Source: Rouxiella badensis
GTDB lineage: Bacteria > Pseudomonadota > Gammaproteobacteria > Enterobacterales > Enterobacteriaceae
NCBI GenBank assembly: GCA_026967495.1
Contig: CP114060.1
Location: 2,108,001-2,172,000 of the forward strand
Direction of reading: 5' to 3'
Length of the DNA stretch: 64,000 nt
Position numbers and translations under genes: made by a program. This document shows positions 18,068-27,998 of the stretch, in pieces. The notes beneath the pieces are model-generated. The model did not search any database. It worked only from the letters and a program-made list of their open reading frames with translations, and was not told the DNA's origin. How positions within the stretch are numbered: position 1 is the stretch's first letter; each line of letters starts with the position of its first letter.

Positions 18068-19327
18068 TTATTCGCGGTCGGTTTCTGAGCTTCTGTCGTG
18101 CCGGATAACCAGCATCAAAGGTTTTCCGGCCAGCACTAGCCACGCGGGCAGCATGACGATGCACAGCACCGGCAGCAGCTTGAGGTCCGGCACCACGGCA
18201 ATCGCCAGAAACAGGCTCAGCCAACCGTCGCGCGTGACCACCAGCACCATTCCCATTACCGCACAGGACACGGTCACCGCCGCCGGCACCGAATCCACGT
18301 GATTATGCAGCAAAACACCCAATGAAACGCCGATAAACACCGCCGGGAAAATCCTCCCTCCTCTGAATCCACAGGCCGCCGCCACGACCAGCGCCGCCAG
18401 CTTGCTCAGCGTGATAGCAAGCAGTTGGCCCAGCGACAGGCTGGCACTGCTTATCGCCAGCAGTTTCATCTCATCGTAACCGCGAAACAGCGTAATCTGC
18501 CCGCCAATCAGCGCCAGCAGGCCGAGCGCGAATCCGCCAATACCGAGCATAACAACAGGATTAGGGATTGCATGGAACGCGCGGTGCACGTGTGGGAAAC
18601 ACCATACCGCCAACATGCCCAGTGCGATGGCTATCATCACCACTACCGAACCGCTGATAATGTCGATGAAATGCGTCTCGGCATAGGGTGCCAGGTTGAG
18701 TGCAAAGTCGGGTTCATAAAACAGATTGCTGGTTAGCGCACCGGCACCGGCGGCGAGCAAGGGGGCGAACAGTCTGTCCCACAGCGAGACGTCTTTTCCG
18801 CCGTTGAGGGTCTGAGAGAAGATTAGCGCGGCGGCAATCGGGGTACCAAACAAAGCACCGAGCGTGCCTGCGGCGGCGAGAATTATCCAGTCTGTAGTCG
18901 GCACGCGAGGGAAAAGGTGCGTGCCCACTGTCACGGCGACGGCTATGTTTATTGCGATGATAGGGTTTTCTGGCCCAAGGCTGACGCCGCCCGCAAGGCC
19001 GATGACCAATGCCAGCAGCAGGCCCGGTATGGCGACCAGCGGCACCGGCATGCCAATCAGCGACTCGGTGGCGGGGTCAGGCCCGGCATGGCCCGGCATC
19101 GAACGAATCAGCGCGCCGACGGCTATACCGGTTAATGTGAGTATAAACAACACCCATCCTGCGGATAGCGTGTTAATCTTTAGCGCGTCGGGAATATGCA
19201 GCCAAAACAGGCTTTGCAGCGCATTGGCAAAACGCATGACGGCGACCAGAATAATACCGGAAGCAGCGCCAATCAGCAGGGCCGGAACGCCGAAGGTCAA
19301 CATGGTCTTGGCACGAGGATGCAACAT
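18068..19327 (-). CDS. yfeO: Putative ion channel of the ClC family (YfeO-like)
   Basis: A 419-residue polytopic membrane protein with about ten hydrophobic segments. The ClC-like helix-end motif GVSLGPENPIIAIN is near residue 115, and GFRGGRIFPAVFIG matches the second ion-coordinating region near residue 315. Family members move chloride or related anions, but YfeO itself has no proven substrate. In E. coli yfeO is a neighbour of glk, as here, where the two genes are divergent, with about 300 bases between them that hold no other gene. Confidence 0.9.
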   Translation of the reverse strand: MLHPRAKTMLTFGVPALLIGAASGIILVAVMRFANALQSLFWLHIPDALKINTLSAGWVLFILTLTGIAVGALIRSMPGHAGPDPATESLIGMPVPLVAIPGLLLALVIGLAGGVSLGPENPIIAINIAVAVTVGTHLFPRVPTTDWIILAAAGTLGALFGTPIAAALIFSQTLNGGKDVSLWDRLFAPLLAAGAGALTSNLFYEPDFALNLAPYAETHFIDIISGSVVVMIAIALGMLAVWCFPHVHRAFHAIPNPVVMLGIGGFALGLLALIGGQITLFRGYDEMKLLAISSASLSLGQLLAITLSKLAALVVAAACGFRGGRIFPAVFIGVSLGVLLHNHVDSVPAAVTVSCAVMGMVLVVTRDGWLSLFLAIAVVPDLKLLPVLCIVMLPAWLVLAGKPLMLVIRHDRSSETDRE

Positions 19328-19623
19328 GCAAGAATTCCCTTATTATTCTGCTCTGTCCAATGTATAGAGGATCGTCGAATTTTTGTTTTTTACCGCTTTA
19401 TTTTGCGGTATGCCGCTGCTTATATCATCAATAGGTTAAATCGGCGTTGCAGCATAGGGCAATTACCGCTATTTTGCCCTCACGAATATGTAAGCACTTA
19501 GCACTTATAGTCCTGCTGGCCTAGATTTTCCAGCCCACAATCGGGCATGTCTGAAAAGGCCGAGTATCATCACTGAATGCGAGCTGAAGCAGGGCAAGCA
19601 ATTTAATTTTTGCGGAGATAAAA

Positions 19624-20595
19624 ATGACCAAGTACTCCCTGGTGGGCGATGTTGGAGGCACTAACTGCCGTCTGGCGCTTTGCGCTCTGGACAGCGGTGA
19701 GATCTCTCAGGCCCAGACTTTTTCCGGCCTGGATTACGACAGTCTCGAAGCGGCAGTTCGTCATTATCTGGAGCTGCAGCAGCATCAGGAAGTGAAAGAT
19801 GCGTGTATTGCCATCGCCTGTCCTATCGTGGGTGATTGGGTTGCGATGACCAACCACACCTGGAAATTCTCGATTGCCGAGATGAAGGCAAACCTGGGGC
19901 TGGACCATCTTGAAGTCATTAATGATTTCACCGCTGTTTCCATGGCTATCCCAATGCTGAAAGAAGTGGACCTGTTGCAGTTTGGCGGTAAAAAACCGCA
20001 GGACGGTAAACCGGCTGTTATCTACGGTGCGGGGACCGGTCTGGGCGTGGCGCACATTATTCACGTCGACAATCGCTGGTTAAGTCTGCCGGGTGAGGGC
20101 GGACACGTCGATTTCGCACCAAACAGCGAAGAAGAAGATATCATTCTGGAGCAGCTACGCACCGAGATGGGCCACGTTTCTGCCGAGCGTATTCTTTCGG
20201 GTCCAGGTCTGGTCAATCTGTACCGCGCTATCGTCAAGTCTGACAACCGCGAGCCAGAAGACTACGCGCCAAAAGACGTTACCAAGCTGGCGCTGGAAGA
20301 CAACCTTGACTGCCGTCGCGCACTGTCACTGTTCTGCGTCATTATGGGCCGCTTCGGGGGCAATCTGGCGCTGACCATGGGCACTTTCGGTGGGGTTTAT
20401 ATCGCGGGCGGCATCGTGCCTCGTTTCCTGGAGTTCTTCAAGGCTTCCGGCTTCCGCGCCGCCTTCGAAGATAAAGGGCGTTTTAAAGACTATCTGGTTG
20501 ATATTCCAGTATATCTGATTACTCACGATCAGCCTGGCCTGTTGGGTTCAGGGGCTTACCTGCGCCAGTCGATGGGTATTACGCTCGTCGCCTAA
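19624..20595 (+). CDS. glk: Glucokinase
   Basis: A 323-residue cytosolic kinase that phosphorylates free glucose to glucose 6-phosphate with ATP (E. coli Glk: 321). The ATP-binding start is LVGDVGGTNCRLAL at residues 6-19. The glucose-site stretch is NDFTAVSMAI near 100, and GAGTGLGVAHI near 138. The PGEGGHVDFAP motif near 157 is typical of the group. It starts behind GGAG. It is a single gene with a terminator shared with convergent ypdB. Confidence 0.97.
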   Translation: MTKYSLVGDVGGTNCRLALCALDSGEISQAQTFSGLDYDSLEAAVRHYLELQQHQEVKDACIAIACPIVGDWVAMTNHTWKFSIAEMKANLGLDHLEVINDFTAVSMAIPMLKEVDLLQFGGKKPQDGKPAVIYGAGTGLGVAHIIHVDNRWLSLPGEGGHVDFAPNSEEEDIILEQLRTEMGHVSAERILSGPGLVNLYRAIVKSDNREPEDYAPKDVTKLALEDNLDCRRALSLFCVIMGRFGGNLALTMGTFGGVYIAGGIVPRFLEFFKASGFRAAFEDKGRFKDYLVDIPVYLITHDQPGLLGSGAYLRQSMGITLVA

Positions 20596-20617
20596 GACCG
20601 CAATCGCCAGCCGATTC

Positions 20618-20659
20618 CAATTTCGCCTCCTCAGCCCTCTGGCCGCGGAGGCGAAATTG
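20618..20659. terminator. Bidirectional terminator between glk and ypdB
   Basis: CAATTTCGCCTCC and GGAGGCGAAATTG are perfect 13-bp arms around a 16-base loop. Confidence 0.85.
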
Positions 20660-20660
20660 T

Positions 20661-21398
20661 TTATAGGCCCATGAGCTGGCGGAAGGCCTTAACCCTGCTG
20701 CGGCTGACCGGCACCTCAAAGTCGAGGTCGCTCAGGCGCAGAATGTAGGTGTTGTTGAACCAGGGCACGATTTCGCGGATTTTCGACAAATTCACGCAGT
20801 AAGAGCGATGGCAGCGGAAGAAATGCTCTGCCGGCAGGCGATTGCACAGCTCCGAAATATTCATCGGCATGGTGAATTCTTCTCGCCGGGTGTACACCTG
20901 GGTCACTTTTTCCTGCGCGGCCGCGTAATAGATATCGTTGATATCGGTCACGATAATCCGCTCGTCTTTGATAAGATTAATGCTGTGGCTGACGCGGTTG
21001 CTGCCAGTAGCGGCAGGCGTATCGGCCTGCCTGTCGCGCTTGAAATGGGTCTCGAGCTTTTGCAGCATGGTGACGATGCGCGACTCGTGATAGGGCTTGA
21101 GTATGTAGTCAAAGGCTTCAATTTCAAAGGCTTCGGCGGCATGTTCTTTATAAGCGGTGATGAAGATAATGTACGGCTTGTGCGCGAACTTGCTGATGTT
21201 CTGCGCCAGTAGCACGCCGTCGAGTGAAGGAATATTGATATCCAGAAAAATGGCATCAACCTGATGATTCTGAAGATATTTCAGCACTTCCAACCCGTCG
21301 TCGAACTTGTCGACGATCTCAATGCCGCTGTGGGTCTTTATCAGATAGCTGAGTTCTTCCTGAGCCAGGAATTCATCCTCGACAATGATAGCTTTCAC
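20661..21398 (-). CDS. ypdB: LytTR-family response regulator YpdB (PyrR)
   Basis: A 245-residue response regulator. The receiver domain (residues 1-120) carries IVEDEFLAQEE with the acidic pocket, IFLDINIPSLDG with the phospho-accepting Asp near 55, and the Lys in ILKPYHESRI. The C-terminal LytTR DNA-binding domain (residues 140-245) has HFFRCHRSYCVNL. In E. coli YpdA/YpdB senses extracellular pyruvate and activates yhjX. The start overlaps the ypdA stop by four bases (ATGA), so the pair is translationally coupled. Confidence 0.95.
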   Translation of the reverse strand: MKAIIVEDEFLAQEELSYLIKTHSGIEIVDKFDDGLEVLKYLQNHQVDAIFLDINIPSLDGVLLAQNISKFAHKPYIIFITAYKEHAAEAFEIEAFDYILKPYHESRIVTMLQKLETHFKRDRQADTPAATGSNRVSHSINLIKDERIIVTDINDIYYAAAQEKVTQVYTRREEFTMPMNISELCNRLPAEHFFRCHRSYCVNLSKIREIVPWFNNTYILRLSDLDFEVPVSRSRVKAFRQLMGL

Positions 21399-23070
21399 GG
21401 GCGTTTATCATCCTGGTGTATGAAAAATGAGATTTCCGTCCCCGGTTCGAGGCGACGGATCTGCAGGCCTTGCCCGTAAAGCAGACTGACGCGGTGATGA
21501 ACGTTGAGCAGACCGATTTTATTCCCCGGCATCTCGTTATTCGCCACTCGGTCAATTACCGACTGCAAAATGCCTTGCCCGGTGTCTTTAACCGACACTT
21601 TAATTTTGCTACCGAGGCGCTTAACGGCAATCACTACCACGCCTTTCCCGCTGCAAGGCTGAATGCCGTGGACGATGGCGTTTTCTACCAGCGGCTGAAT
21701 AAGCAGGCTAGGTATAGACACCGAGATATCGTCGTCAATGTCGTAAATTACCGTCAGTTTGCTGCCAAATCGCGCCTTTTCGATCGCGATATAGTCCTGC
21801 ACCTGATGCAGCTCTTTTCGCAAATCAATAAGCTCGTCGTTTAATTCGAGATTGTAGCGCAGGTAGCGCGACAGATTAATGATCAGCTGTCGCGAGGTGT
21901 CCGGATTGATGCGAATCGACGACGAAATCGCGTTCAGTGCGTTAAACAGGAAATGGGGGTTTATCTTGCTTTGCAGGGCGCGCATCTCGGCTTTGTTGGC
22001 CATTTCACGCAGTTGTTCGGCGCGCGATACTTCCATCTGCGTGGAGATAATCTGCGACAGACCGACCGCCATGACCTTCAACGAATAGGTGATGCGGTGT
22101 GCGTGGCAATAGTAGATCTTAAGCGAGCCGGTTATGACGCCTTTTTCCCACAGCGGAATGATCATTTGTGAGTGGATCTGCGGCGTTCTATCCATTTCAT
22201 CGTTATTCTTGATAGTGATCCGCCCGCTGCTGATCGCTTCTTTGGTATTTTCGCTAATGATCTCATGGCCAATATTGTATTGATCTGCACCGGTGCCCAC
22301 GTAGGCGAGAATGTTCTTGGTGTCGGTAATTGCCACGGCGTCGGCATTAATGTCTTCACGAATGATATTGCAGACAGTCGCCATCGATTCGGCGTTAATA
22401 TTGCGGAAATAGGGCAGCGTTTTGTTGGCGATATCCAGCGCCAGCCTCGCCTGTCGGGCGGCAATCGCCTCTTTTTCGTCGGCCACGCTTTGCACCAGCA
22501 GCACAATGGGGCCGATGGAAATGGCCCCGAGGATCAGCGGCGCAGAAATAATCATCACGATATCCAGCCCGAGCGAGAAAGGGCGTGACATCAGCAAAAT
22601 CAATACCATGGTCAACGATTCACACAGCATGCCGGCGGCAATGCCCATTTTCCAGTGGTGCTGCTTTTTGACCCGCAGATTGATATAGCCCGAGAGAAAT
22701 CCGGCGATAATACTGGTTATCAGGCAGGGGATGGAGGTAACGCCATGAATATCTATCAGAAAACGGTGGGTGCCCGAGATAAGTCCGGTAATGATGCCCA
22801 CCCAGGGGCCAAAGAGGATCCCGCCTGAGACGATAGCAATGGTGCGAACGTTAATCAGCGAGCCTTCGACGTTAATTCCCGACAGCGTGCCAAAGATGGC
22901 GAACAGCGAAAAAATGGCAGTAACGGCGGCCAGTTCGAGGGGGTATGCGCATCGCTGTCTTTTTGCAGCAGCCGGCGAAACTGGCGGGAGCGGGTCAAGA
23001 AAAACAGGCAGATCAGCATCAACGCCGCGCGGTCAAACACCGCCAGCGTCATATCAAAAACGTTATGCAC
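21395..23070 (-). pseudogene. ypdA: Membrane sensor histidine kinase YpdA (PyrS), frameshifted as read
   Basis: The N-terminal frame starts at ATG 23070 with MHNVFDMTLAVFDRAALMLI and leaves the frame near 22940. The rest, from VGIITGLISGTHRFLID (in the downstream frame), runs through a GAF domain (IREDINADAVAITD) and a LytS-type kinase core with NPHFLFNALNAISSSIRINP around the active His and LIQPLVENAIVHG. One missing C in the run ACCCCCTC at about 22938 explains the break; repaired, it has about 558 residues, as in E. coli. It is the pyruvate-sensing partner of YpdB. Confidence 0.9.
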
Positions 23071-23267
23071 AGCAGACTCTCGGTGGGATGCCTTGGCATC
23101 GCGCTCAGTAGGATTCTGCTGATTATAGGGAAATGTGCTACCGCCCGCTATACGGAGCGTCGTTTATCAAAAATAAGCGCCAGTCTCTTTCTAGAATGGC
23201 GATTTTATGGCGTACTTGAGAAAGTGTTGCGGATAACCGTTCAAGGTAATTCACAGGGAGAAAAGGC

Positions 23268-23807
23268 ATGATTTTGCTGACTACACCGCGGCTGACCATG
23301 AGACCCATCGCGTTTGAAGACTGGTCGTTGTTTCTGAAACTCAATCAGAGTCCGGGCGTGATGAAATACATCGGCGATATTGAAACAACCGCGCAAATCC
23401 GCCACCGTTTCGAACAGCGGGTGGGCAAATGGGATAAATATTCCGATTTCTGGCTGTGTCTGGTGATCCGCGAACGTGAAACCGGCAGGGCGGTTGGCCT
23501 GACAGGGTTTTTCCCGGACTGGCGGCCTTATCAGCAGGCGGAGGTGGGTTTTATGCTGTTGCCAGACGCGCAGGGCAAAGGCTACGGCAAGGAGTCGCTG
23601 CGCGAAGTGCTGAACTACGCCTTCGATGAGTGCGGTTTTCACCGGCTGCAGGCCAACGTTCTGGAAGGAAATATCGCTTCGCGACGCCTGCTGGAAAGCT
23701 GCGGATTCGCCCTCGAAGGCACCTTGCGTGAAAGTTATCGTCTGCACGGCGAGTGGCATAATGACTGGCTGTTGGGGCTGCTCAAAAACGATCGCAGGCC
23801 GCAGTAA
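23268..23807 (+). CDS. GNAT-family N-acetyltransferase (RimJ/RimL-like)
   Basis: A 179-residue acetyltransferase that should use acetyl-CoA on an unknown amine or protein N-terminus. The family start is ILLTTPRLTMRPIAFEDW. The acetyl-CoA-binding motif A is VGFMLLPDAQGKGYGKESL (residues 91-109). The typical RimJ-like ANVLEGNIASRRLLESCGF is at 128-146. It lies divergent from ypdA and just upstream of alaC on the same strand, with about 150 bases between. Confidence 0.88.
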   Translation: MILLTTPRLTMRPIAFEDWSLFLKLNQSPGVMKYIGDIETTAQIRHRFEQRVGKWDKYSDFWLCLVIRERETGRAVGLTGFFPDWRPYQQAEVGFMLLPDAQGKGYGKESLREVLNYAFDECGFHRLQANVLEGNIASRRLLESCGFALEGTLRESYRLHGEWHNDWLLGLLKNDRRPQ

Positions 23808-23861
23808 GGCGCTGGAAAAAATATTTGTTTAATCTATCGACAGTTTTAAAACACTGCGATA

Positions 23862-23956
23862 TGTTGATTCCTCGTTCTGCGGCCGCCCCCTTAGGGCCAA
23901 GGCAGCAGAACAGCGTCGCTCGGATGGTCCGGGCGCTAACGTTACTCGAGGTAATC
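23862..23956 (+). other. Conserved-looking leader region of alaC with in-frame upstream open frame
   Basis: An ATG at 23862 opens a frame (MLIPRSAAAPLGPRQQNS...) that stays open into alaC without a stop. It has three Ala codons in a row and GC-rich segments able to form hairpins (CCCCTTAGGGCC-like). The alaC start is placed downstream by homology, so this stretch is either an untranslated regulatory leader or a translated upstream element. Alanine-sensing attenuation would be plausible for a gene that makes alanine, but this is inference. Confidence 0.3.
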
Positions 23957-25222
23957 ATGACTGACTCCAGTCCAAAGCGTCGTTTCACACGTATTGATCG
24001 TCTTCCTCCTTATGTTTTCAACATTACCGCTGAATTGAAAATGGCTGCGCGACGTCGCGGCGAAGATATTATCGATTTCAGTATGGGTAATCCTGATGGC
24101 CCTACGCCGCCGCACATTGTCGAGAAACTGGTGACCGTCGCACAGCGCGAAGACACCCACGGCTATTCGACCTCTCGCGGTATTCCGCGTCTTCGTCGCG
24201 CTATTTCTCGCTGGTATGCCGATCGTTATCAGGTTGAGATTGACCCTGAAAGCGAAGCTATTGTCACCATTGGGTCGAAAGAGGGTCTGGCTCACCTGAT
24301 GCTGGCGACTCTTGACCACGGCGACACGGTGCTGGTGCCGAACCCTAGTTATCCTATTCATATTTATGGCGCAGTGATCGCCGGAGCGCAGGTGCGTTCC
24401 GTGCCGCTGGTCGAAGGCGTTGACTTCTTCGGCGAGCTTGAACGTGCGATAAAAGAGAGCATTCCCCGTCCCAAAATGATGATTTTGGGCTTCCCTTCGA
24501 ACCCTACGGCACAGTGCGTGGAGCTGGACTTCTTCGAACGGGTGGTCGCGCTGGCCAAGCAGTACAACGTGATGGTTATTCATGACCTGGCGTATGCTGA
24601 CATCGTCTATGACGGCTGGAAAGCACCGTCAATTATGCAGGTGCCGGGCGCGAAAGACATCGCGGTCGAATTCTTTACCCTGTCAAAAAGCTACAACATG
24701 GCCGGCTGGCGTATTGGTTTCATGGTCGGTAACGAAGAGCTGGTGAATGCACTGGCGCGCATCAAGAGTTATCACGACTACGGCACCTTTACCCCGCTGC
24801 AGGTTGCGGCCATCGCGGCCCTCGAAGGGGACCAGCAGTGCGTTAAAGATATCGCCGAACAGTATCGTCAACGTCGTAATGTGCTGGTGCGTGGCCTGCA
24901 CGAGGCGGGCTGGATGGTGGAAAACCCTAAGGCATCGATGTATGTTTGGGCAAAAATCCCGCCAGCCTACGCGCATCTTGGTTCGTTGGAGTTTGCGAAA
25001 CGGCTGCTGGCCGACGCTAAAGTCTGTGTTTCGCCAGGTATTGGTTTCGGCGATTACGGCGATACCCACGTCCGCTTTGCGTTGATCGAGAATCAAGACC
25101 GTATTCGTCAGGCGGTACGAGGCATAAAAGCGATGTTCCGAGCAGATGGCCTGATCCCGCAGAAGAAAAGCAGCAGCGATGCTGCGGCATTGGAAAAGAA
25201 ATCACTAAGCGGCGAAGCATAA
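23957..25222 (+). CDS. alaC: Alanine transaminase AlaC (YfdZ)
   Basis: A class I/II PLP aminotransferase, 421 residues (E. coli: 412), which makes L-alanine from pyruvate and glutamate. The N-terminus after the chosen ATG is MTDSSPKRRFTRIDRLPPYV, in line with E. coli, and a GAGG lies five bases upstream. The PLP-Lys is in FFTLSKSYNMAGWRIGFM, and the binding-site stretch is FPSNPTAQCVEL. The C-terminus carries a Lys/Ser/Ala-rich extension. It is downstream of the acetyltransferase and followed by a clear terminator. Confidence 0.96.
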   Translation: MTDSSPKRRFTRIDRLPPYVFNITAELKMAARRRGEDIIDFSMGNPDGPTPPHIVEKLVTVAQREDTHGYSTSRGIPRLRRAISRWYADRYQVEIDPESEAIVTIGSKEGLAHLMLATLDHGDTVLVPNPSYPIHIYGAVIAGAQVRSVPLVEGVDFFGELERAIKESIPRPKMMILGFPSNPTAQCVELDFFERVVALAKQYNVMVIHDLAYADIVYDGWKAPSIMQVPGAKDIAVEFFTLSKSYNMAGWRIGFMVGNEELVNALARIKSYHDYGTFTPLQVAAIAALEGDQQCVKDIAEQYRQRRNVLVRGLHEAGWMVENPKASMYVWAKIPPAYAHLGSLEFAKRLLADAKVCVSPGIGFGDYGDTHVRFALIENQDRIRQAVRGIKAMFRADGLIPQKKSSSDAAALEKKSLSGEA

Positions 25223-25260
25223 TCCATCGCGAAATAGCGTCACGTTTGACCGAATGATAG

Positions 25261-25290
25261 AAACCGGGCCTTGAGTGCCCGGTTTTTTTT
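25261..25290 (+). terminator. Intrinsic terminator of alaC
   Basis: AAACCGGGC and GCCCGGTTT pair around a short loop, followed by eight T. Confidence 0.9.
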
Positions 25291-25400
25291 GTTTCACAAA
25301 GGCGTTAATCCTCGCTTCCACGCATCCCCTTAATTTCACGCTATTATTTTTAAACATATTGCCGTACTTTTTAATGCCTATGGACGTTGGGAATAAATCG

Positions 25401-25919
25401 ATGAAAAATCGCTACTCTTTGCTGCAAATCAGCCTGCACTGGCTGACGTTACTGATGATCGTTCTTGCCTATGGCGCGATGCTGGGCCGTGACTATTTCC
25501 CCGACGACTATCGCGCGCTGGTGCGTCAGTTGCACTATAACTTTGGGCTAAGCGTGTGGGTGCTGGTGTTTATTCGCATCCTGCTGCGCCATCGTTTTCG
25601 TACGCCGCCTATCACGCCGCCGCTGCCACGTTGGCAGGCGCACGTGGCCACGCTAACGCACTGGCTGCTTTACCTGTTGTTTCTCGCGTTACCCACGCTG
25701 GGTTTTCTCACCGTTCAGTTTGCTGGGCGCAGTATTTATCTGCTCGGTTGGGAGCTTCCGCAGCTGGTGCCCGCGCATCCCGAGTGGCGCTCAGGGCTAA
25801 GAAACACCCACGAGCTGGTCGCGAACATAGGCTACTATTTGGTGGCACTGCACGCGTTGGCGGCGCTGTTCCATCACTACTTCATGAAAGACGATACGCT
25901 GAAGCGCATGCTGCCTTAA
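25401..25919 (+). CDS. Cytochrome b561
   Basis: A 172-residue inner-membrane di-heme cytochrome b of the CybB/YodB type with four hydrophobic helices. Haem-binding His candidates are SLLQISLHWLTLL (helix 1), RQLHYNFGLSVW (helix 2), NTHELVANIGYYLVALHALAALFHHYF (helix 4). These proteins pass electrons from ubiquinol, for example to superoxide. The frame is open upstream to 25275, but family alignment supports ATG 25401 (MKNRYSLLQ). It is a single gene. Confidence 0.9.
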   Translation: MKNRYSLLQISLHWLTLLMIVLAYGAMLGRDYFPDDYRALVRQLHYNFGLSVWVLVFIRILLRHRFRTPPITPPLPRWQAHVATLTHWLLYLLFLALPTLGFLTVQFAGRSIYLLGWELPQLVPAHPEWRSGLRNTHELVANIGYYLVALHALAALFHHYFMKDDTLKRMLP

Positions 25920-26142
25920 AATAGGCTTTATTTGGCAAAGGAAAGATTTCAACTGATTGTAAAACATGGATTGTTTTACGATTTCCCGATCCACGTCCTA
26001 TTTGTTGCAATATGAAAAGGGTAAACTTATTTCTCTGATGCGGGGTGACTTGCTAAGATAAGCCTATGAAAGTTATATGTATGGCGCAGAGAGGGACTCC
26101 CTTGCTGCCACGATAGTTTTACTTAAGGTACAGTTAAAAATT

Positions 26143-27048
26143 ATGGCGACTCCTTCACAACTCGCGCAACTGCAAGACCAAATTCGCTCAAGCTACGACT
26201 CTTTGAGCAAAAGGCTGAAACAGGTTGCCCGCTATATTCTGGATAACGGCAACACCATCCCTTTTGAAACTATCGCATCGATCGCCGAAAAAGCCGACGT
26301 TCCGCCTTCCACGCTGATTCGTTTTGCCAATAACTACGGTTTTGACGGCTTCAACGAAATGAAACAGGTTTTCCGTCAGCATCTGATGGAAGGCACGGTC
26401 AATTACACCGAACGTGCGAGTCTGTCCCGCCAAACGGCCAGTGAAGATGTGGGCGCTCCTGAGACACCGGCTGAAATCCTGAAAGTTTTTAGCATGGTGA
26501 ATGAACAGGCGTTGCAACAGTTGAGCAGCCAGATTAAGGCCGAAGATCTTGAGCGCGCGGTTAAACTGCTGGATGAAGCCGAGAACATTTACGTCATCGG
26601 TTTCCGTCGTTCCTTCAGCATTGCGGCCTATTTGACCTATGCTTTCCGCCATCTGGAACGTCGTACATTTTTGATTGACGGTCTGGGCGGAATGTTTAAC
26701 GAGCAACTCAACATGGTGCGGCCAACCGACGTGGTGATTTCAATCAGCAATTCGCCTTACGCGCAGGAAGTGGTTGATTTAGTCTCGATGGGGGCCGCTC
26801 AAGGAGCAAAACAGATAGCGATTACCGACAGTCTGGTCAGTCCGCTCACCGCCTTCAGCGAAGTCTGCTTTATTGTACGCGAAGCCCAGGTTGACGGCTT
26901 CCGCTCGCAAATAGCCTCGATGTGTCTGGCACAAACCCTGATGATGTCTCTCGCGTTGAAAGGTGCAGGTAATATTGCCGGTTCAGCGACGAAAAATGAG
27001 GACCTTTACAACATCCTTGTTGTAAAGGGTCATACCCTGCGCCGTTAA
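26143..27048 (+). CDS. MurR/RpiR-family regulator, probably of inositol catabolism
   Basis: A 301-residue repressor. The N-terminal HTH_6 domain (residues 1-80) contains YILDNGNTIPFETIASIAEK and VPPSTLIRFANNYGFDGF. A C-terminal SIS sugar-phosphate domain (residues 125-270) contains IYVIGFRRSFSIAAYLTYAF and DVVISISNSPYAQEVVDL. It lies directly upstream of the lspA-like gene and iolD. Similar RpiR proteins (IolR) repress iol genes in Salmonella. The start at 26143 is chosen because the family begins near MATPSQLAQLQDQIRSSY. Confidence 0.88.
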   Translation: MATPSQLAQLQDQIRSSYDSLSKRLKQVARYILDNGNTIPFETIASIAEKADVPPSTLIRFANNYGFDGFNEMKQVFRQHLMEGTVNYTERASLSRQTASEDVGAPETPAEILKVFSMVNEQALQQLSSQIKAEDLERAVKLLDEAENIYVIGFRRSFSIAAYLTYAFRHLERRTFLIDGLGGMFNEQLNMVRPTDVVISISNSPYAQEVVDLVSMGAAQGAKQIAITDSLVSPLTAFSEVCFIVREAQVDGFRSQIASMCLAQTLMMSLALKGAGNIAGSATKNEDLYNILVVKGHTLRR

Positions 27049-27213
27049 CGTTCTTCGGTGTAATCTCGGTATCGGCAGTGAGCGCCGCCGCTGCCGAGAC
27101 GATGAACGTATCACCGCACAGAATGGTTTTATCTTCACGCCCTCCGTGAAACGGCTTGGCCCTTTTCCTTCATGGGGAAGCAGGCCTCACCGTTGATTTC
27201 AATTTAACCATTC

Positions 27214-27227
27214 GAAATTTAAATTTC
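27214..27227. promoter_or_regulatory. Palindrome, candidate operator upstream of the lspA-like gene
   Basis: GAAATTTAAATTTC is a perfect 14-bp palindrome. A degenerate copy, GAAATATTTAATTTC, lies 16 bases downstream of its end. The iolD promoter region carries the same half-site GAAATTT in an inverted repeat, so one regulator, most simply the adjacent RpiR protein, may bind both. Confidence 0.45.
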
Positions 27228-27422
27228 AAATATTATTTATTCGAAATATTTAATTTCTTGATCTCCCCCACACTCTTGCTGGACCTTTTTCAGTTTTTGT
27301 CAGCCTGTGTCGTTGTTTTTCGGTAAAAGGTTACGGCCTATTGCCAGCGGTGCTGCGGTATGGAAGGTGATGCGTCGGGTGGCTATACTGGGGCTATCCT
27401 TTTCTTGTTCTGGAAGAACTTC

Positions 27423-27923
27423 ATGAAATTCACTAAACGGCTCGGTCTGATAGTCGTCGTATTCGCCCTGTGTGTTGGCATTGATCAAATCACTAAAGCA
27501 ATTGCAAAGGCAACGCTGTCTATGGAGTCTGTCCGTGAGTATTTAGGGGGCAGTATTCGACTGTTGCTGACCCACAATACGGGCACCTTTTTGGGGTTGG
27601 GCGGCACTTTGCCCGCCAATGTGCGCTATGCGTTGATGATTATTGGCCTAGGGGCTTTCCTGCTGGCGCTGTTGGTCTATACCTTATTGAATAAACGAGC
27701 CGACGCGATCACCGTGATCTCACTGACAATGATCTTCTCGGGAGGGATCAGTAACCTGCTCGATCGAATCGTCTATGGCGGTTATGTCGTTGATTTCATG
27801 AACGTGAGTGCAGGCATTGTGCATACTGGCGTGTTTAATGTGGCCGATATGGTGCTGATGGTCGGGGCTATCATGCTGTTCATGGTGGGCTTTAAAAGCA
27901 AAACCCAAATCGCCCACGGTTAA
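27423..27923 (+). CDS. Signal peptidase II-like protein (LspA paralogue) in the inositol cluster
   Basis: A 166-residue membrane protein with four hydrophobic helices and the lipoprotein signal peptidase motifs: HNTGTFLGLGG (the N-x-G region), GGISNLLDRI with the first catalytic Asp, VVDFMN, and FNVADMVL with the second catalytic Asp. The start at 27423 is inferred because the frame before it is not typical of LspA. The house-keeping lspA is normally in ileS-lspA, so this is a second copy tied to inositol genes. It may process a specific lipoprotein, but that is inference. Confidence 0.85.
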   Translation: MKFTKRLGLIVVVFALCVGIDQITKAIAKATLSMESVREYLGGSIRLLLTHNTGTFLGLGGTLPANVRYALMIIGLGAFLLALLVYTLLNKRADAITVISLTMIFSGGISNLLDRIVYGGYVVDFMNVSAGIVHTGVFNVADMVLMVGAIMLFMVGFKSKTQIAHG

Positions 27924-27929
27924 CAGGTA

Positions 27930-27955
27930 ACCTTGCCCCGCGGCCGGGGCAAGGT
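27930..27955 (+). terminator. GC-rich hairpin after the lspA-like gene
   Basis: ACCTTGCCCCG and CGGGGCAAGGT are perfect arms. No T run follows, so it may be a transcript-stabilising hairpin or a weak terminator. Confidence 0.45.
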
Positions 27956-27998
27956 AAACGGGTTGTTCTCAGGTCATCATGACTCTTCGAAAATCCCA

